Assembly: GCA_023427705.1 (NCBI GenBank)
Contig: JAEZAL010000289.1
Coordinates: 1-5,639 of the forward strand
Source of the DNA: Bacillota bacterium
GTDB taxonomy: Bacteria; Bacillota; Clostridia; Clostridiales; Clostridiaceae
Reading direction: 5' to 3'
Length of the DNA: 5,639 nucleotides
In this document: in pieces, positions 4,380 to 5,639 of the stretch
Numbering within the stretch: position 1 is the stretch's first letter
How the letters are laid out: each line of letters begins with the position of its first letter
Notes under the pieces: generated by a model
Database searches by the model: none
What the model saw: only the letters and a program-made list of their open reading frames with translations
What the model was told of the DNA's origin: nothing
Translations under genes and position numbers: made by a program

Positions 4380-5252
4380 ATGTTAAATTCAAAAATGTTC
4401 TATGAAAAGATTGAAAGTAATTTTATTTCTTGGGTTAAAACTATTGAAGACATAAGAGCAGCATTTATCGTTGGTTCTAGGGCTCGTAATGATCATCCAG
4501 CAGATGAATTTTCGGATATGGATATCATTTTCTTTACTTCAAAACAAAATTATTATCTAACGAATAATGAATGGCTTAACAATTTTGGGAACATACATGC
4601 TTCATTTGTAACACAGACAGATGGGGGAGATCCTGAATGCCTTACACTATTTGATGGTGGGTGGCAAGTTGATTTTGTTATTCACACAACGGATAACTTG
4701 AATTATCTTGTTAAGAATAAAATCATACCGAACAATTTCTATCGAGGCGTGAAAGTAATAATTGATAAAGATAATGTTGTCAATGATATTATTCCTAAAT
4801 ATAGTAAAGCTCCTCAGGGAAATATTTTATCAGAGGACAAGTTTTTGCAAACCATAAATATGTTTTGGTTTATAGTTCTTTACATGGCTAAACAGATTCT
4901 TAGAAATGAATTATGGGTTGCAAAAGTTAGAGATGGTAATTTGAAGGAGTTACTTCTTCAGATGATAGAATGGCATGAAAAGATAATAAATGGTGTTGAT
5001 TATGACACATGGCATGCAGGACGTTTCTTATATGAATGGGCTAGTAAAGAAACACAAGAAGAGTTACAGAACTCATTTGGACATTTTGATAGACTTGACA
5101 GTTGGAATGCTTTGATAGCTACAATGAATTTATTTAAACGATTATCTCACGAGATATGTGACAGAAAGAAATTTTCTTATCCATATGATCTTGAGAAAAG
5201 TGTTTATAAATGGATTAATGAAAATTATATAAGTACTAAAGAGGAATCTTAA
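4380..5252 (+). CDS. Aminoglycoside 6-adenylyltransferase, ANT(6)/AadE-AadK family
   Basis: A 290-residue cytoplasmic nucleotidyltransferase. Characterised ANT(6) enzymes transfer AMP from ATP to the 6-hydroxyl of streptomycin. The N-terminal domain has the full signature (numbering from the ATG at 4380): GSRARND beginning at G32-S33, FSDMDIIFF with D46 and D48, then WQVDFVIH with the third Asp at D98. The helical C-terminal half keeps family landmarks seen in B. subtilis AadK: NMFWFIVLYMAKQILRNEL, LLLQMIEWHE, GRFLYEW and YPYDLEKSV. Length fits the family (about 280-300). An in-frame ATG at 4374 would add two residues but has no spacer to the ribosome binding site. Four of 10 Arg codons are CGN, against 1 of 12 in the ThiM-family gene before it, a mild hint of a different origin. 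A DUF3784-like gene follows after 43 bp with no terminator between them. Family is firm; whether it gives streptomycin resistance, and which named subtype it is, cannot be read here. Confidence 0.88.
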   Translation: MLNSKMFYEKIESNFISWVKTIEDIRAAFIVGSRARNDHPADEFSDMDIIFFTSKQNYYLTNNEWLNNFGNIHASFVTQTDGGDPECLTLFDGGWQVDFVIHTTDNLNYLVKNKIIPNNFYRGVKVIIDKDNVVNDIIPKYSKAPQGNILSEDKFLQTINMFWFIVLYMAKQILRNELWVAKVRDGNLKELLLQMIEWHEKIINGVDYDTWHAGRFLYEWASKETQEELQNSFGHFDRLDSWNALIATMNLFKRLSHEICDRKKFSYPYDLEKSVYKWINENYISTKEES

Positions 5253-5295
5253 AATATTTAGTGTTAATAATAAATTAAAATTATGGGGGAGTTAT

Positions 5296-5628
5296 ATGAG
5301 GAATGTAGATATATATGGTTTAATTATAGTTACATCATTTATGGGAGGATTACTAACATTTTTAGGCTGGGTAATGAAAAGTCAAAATGCAGGTGACATG
5401 ATAAATGGATTTGATGCTAGAAAATATAATAAAGATAAAGTATCAAAGATAGTTGGAAAAGATATGTTAAGCACTGGTATATTAATTATACTTGTAGGTA
5501 TTATTGGATTTGTCTTTAGTAGTAAGATGTATAATTATATAACTTTTGTGCAGATTGGGCTTTTTATAGCAGGGATTATAAAAAGCGTTTATGATATGGA
5601 GAAAAAGTGCAGAAAAAAAGACAGATAA
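5296..5628 (+). CDS. Small three-helix membrane protein, DUF3784-like
   Basis: A 110-residue integral membrane protein of unknown function. Predicted helices lie at about residues 6-26, 57-75 and 80-97, and the C-terminus is strongly basic (MEKKCRKKDR), suggesting that end is cytoplasmic. Between helices 1 and 2 is MINGFDARKYNKDKVSKIVG (35-54), which resembles the conserved loop of DUF3784 proteins (an aGyn motif, then a YdkkKL..xxG motif). DUF3784 is assigned by this pattern and size and has no established role. GGGGG (5285-5289) lies 6 bases before the ATG. The gene follows the adenylyltransferase by 43 bp with no hairpin or promoter that I can see, so the two are probably cotranscribed from the promoter at 4274-4302. 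Confidence 0.75.
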   Translation: MRNVDIYGLIIVTSFMGGLLTFLGWVMKSQNAGDMINGFDARKYNKDKVSKIVGKDMLSTGILIILVGIIGFVFSSKMYNYITFVQIGLFIAGIIKSVYDMEKKCRKKDR

Positions 5629-5639
5629 CTGTCTTTTTT
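5614..5639 (+). terminator. Rho-independent terminator overlapping the end of the DUF3784-like gene
   Basis: AAAAAAGACAG (5614-5624) pairs perfectly with CTGTCTTTTTT (5629-5639) around a 4-base loop, ATAA. The TAA stop (5626-5628) forms most of the loop, so the stem begins inside the last codons. The left A run would give a U tail on the minus strand as well, so it may also serve a convergent gene beyond the window. Confidence 0.85.

Overview
The window is very AT-rich. Its short intergenic regions carry strong AGGAGG- or AGGGGG-type ribosome binding sites and U-tailed hairpin terminators, and arginine is read almost only by AGA. The protein set (an anthrax-lethal-factor/PPEP-type metalloprotease, a DUF3784-type membrane protein, an ANT(6)-type nucleotidyltransferase) also fits a low-GC Firmicute. 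A Clostridium sensu stricto-like chromosome is the best guess; the species cannot be read from the sequence.

Layout: (1) 3-104, the last codons of a plus-strand gene, then a bidirectional-looking hairpin terminator (146-171) shared with a convergent minus-strand gene. (2) 175-831 minus, an unrecognised three-helix membrane protein with an extended -10 promoter. (3) 848-1376, about 530 bp without a supportable gene, holding an orphan plus-strand terminator, a G-rich stretch, nested hairpin potential and a 7-1-7 palindrome. (4) 1377-2438 plus, a membrane-anchored extracellular zinc protease with an Ig-like domain and a C-terminal lethal-factor/Pro-Pro-endopeptidase domain. (5) A composite inverted repeat in the convergent gap, then a minus-strand NUDIX hydrolase (2591-3151). 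(6) A divergent intergenic region with a perfect Spo0A-box heptamer, then a hydroxyethylthiazole-kinase-family protein (3316-4155) whose anion-hole GTGC motif is lost, closed by a large hairpin terminator. (7) A strong sigma-A promoter (TTGACA-N17-TACAAT), an ANT(6)-family aminoglycoside adenylyltransferase (4380-5252) and a small DUF3784-like membrane protein (5296-5628), closed by a terminator whose loop contains the stop codon.

The genes do not form one pathway. The window reads as a string of single-gene units plus one two-gene unit (adenylyltransferase and DUF3784-like). The most notable items are the surface protease, whose full M34-type catalytic set can be aligned residue by residue with lethal factor, and the ThiM-family protein, which looks like a pseudoenzyme. 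I see no mobile element, CRISPR array, tRNA or rRNA, and no clear multi-gene novel system.
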